From assembly GCA_003131945.1 (NCBI GenBank), contig PKWD01000197.1:6344-12116 (forward strand): 5,773 bases of DNA, read 5' to 3'. Of this stretch, positions 5,279 to 5,773 are shown one piece after another. This DNA is from Acidimicrobiaceae bacterium (GTDB taxonomy: Bacteria > Actinomycetota > Acidimicrobiia > Acidimicrobiales > UBA8190). Position 1 is the stretch's first letter. Each line of letters starts with the position of its first letter. The notes under the pieces were generated by a model. That model was given only the letters and a program-made list of their open reading frames with translations, was not told the DNA's origin and did no database searches. The translations under genes and the position numbers were made by a program.

Positions 5279-5773
<495 letters not shown>

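Overview
The window is GC-rich and densely coding. It uses GTG starts and encodes families common in Actinomycetota: a SigE-like ECF sigma factor, a single-pass membrane protein with an Ala/Val-rich transmembrane segment, and a probable GT87-type membrane protein. A high-GC actinobacterium, possibly of the Acidimicrobiia type, fits best. This placement is inference from composition and gene style; no rRNA or marker gene is present.

Layout from left to right. (1) The 3' end of a polytopic membrane protein, perhaps a GT87 mannosyltransferase, runs in from the left edge on the + strand. It overlaps the tail of a convergent - strand gene for a single-pass membrane protein of unknown role by 115 bp. 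Upstream of that second gene lies a small Cys-pair reading frame that looks frameshifted at its start. (2) A compact + strand operon (1389-2703) encodes an 85-aa unknown protein, a carboxymuconolactone decarboxylase/AhpD-like protein and a RimJ/RimL-type GNAT acetyltransferase. (3) On the - strand, an ECF sigma factor is followed, with an ATGA stop/start overlap, by a membrane protein carrying a Thr/Ser linker and an FG-GAP-like extracellular part. This is the arrangement of a sigma factor and its membrane partner. (4) At the right edge are two thiamine genes on the - strand: thiG, cut by the window edge, and a complete thiD.

The thi genes work in one pathway. ThiG makes the thiazole phosphate half of thiamine, and ThiD phosphorylates the HMP pyrimidine half. 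Between them sits a 16-bp minisatellite of five units whose phase coincides with the thiD start codon.

The most unusual feature is a 51-bp segment at 2716-2766 that resembles the 3' end of thiD in the same orientation, including the Gly-Pro-Leu-Asp-His motif. It and the real thiD end therefore flank the sigma factor/membrane protein pair as imperfect direct repeats. This suggests that the pair was inserted at, or recombined next to, the end of a thiD gene. No integrase, transposase, CRISPR array, tRNA or rRNA gene was seen.
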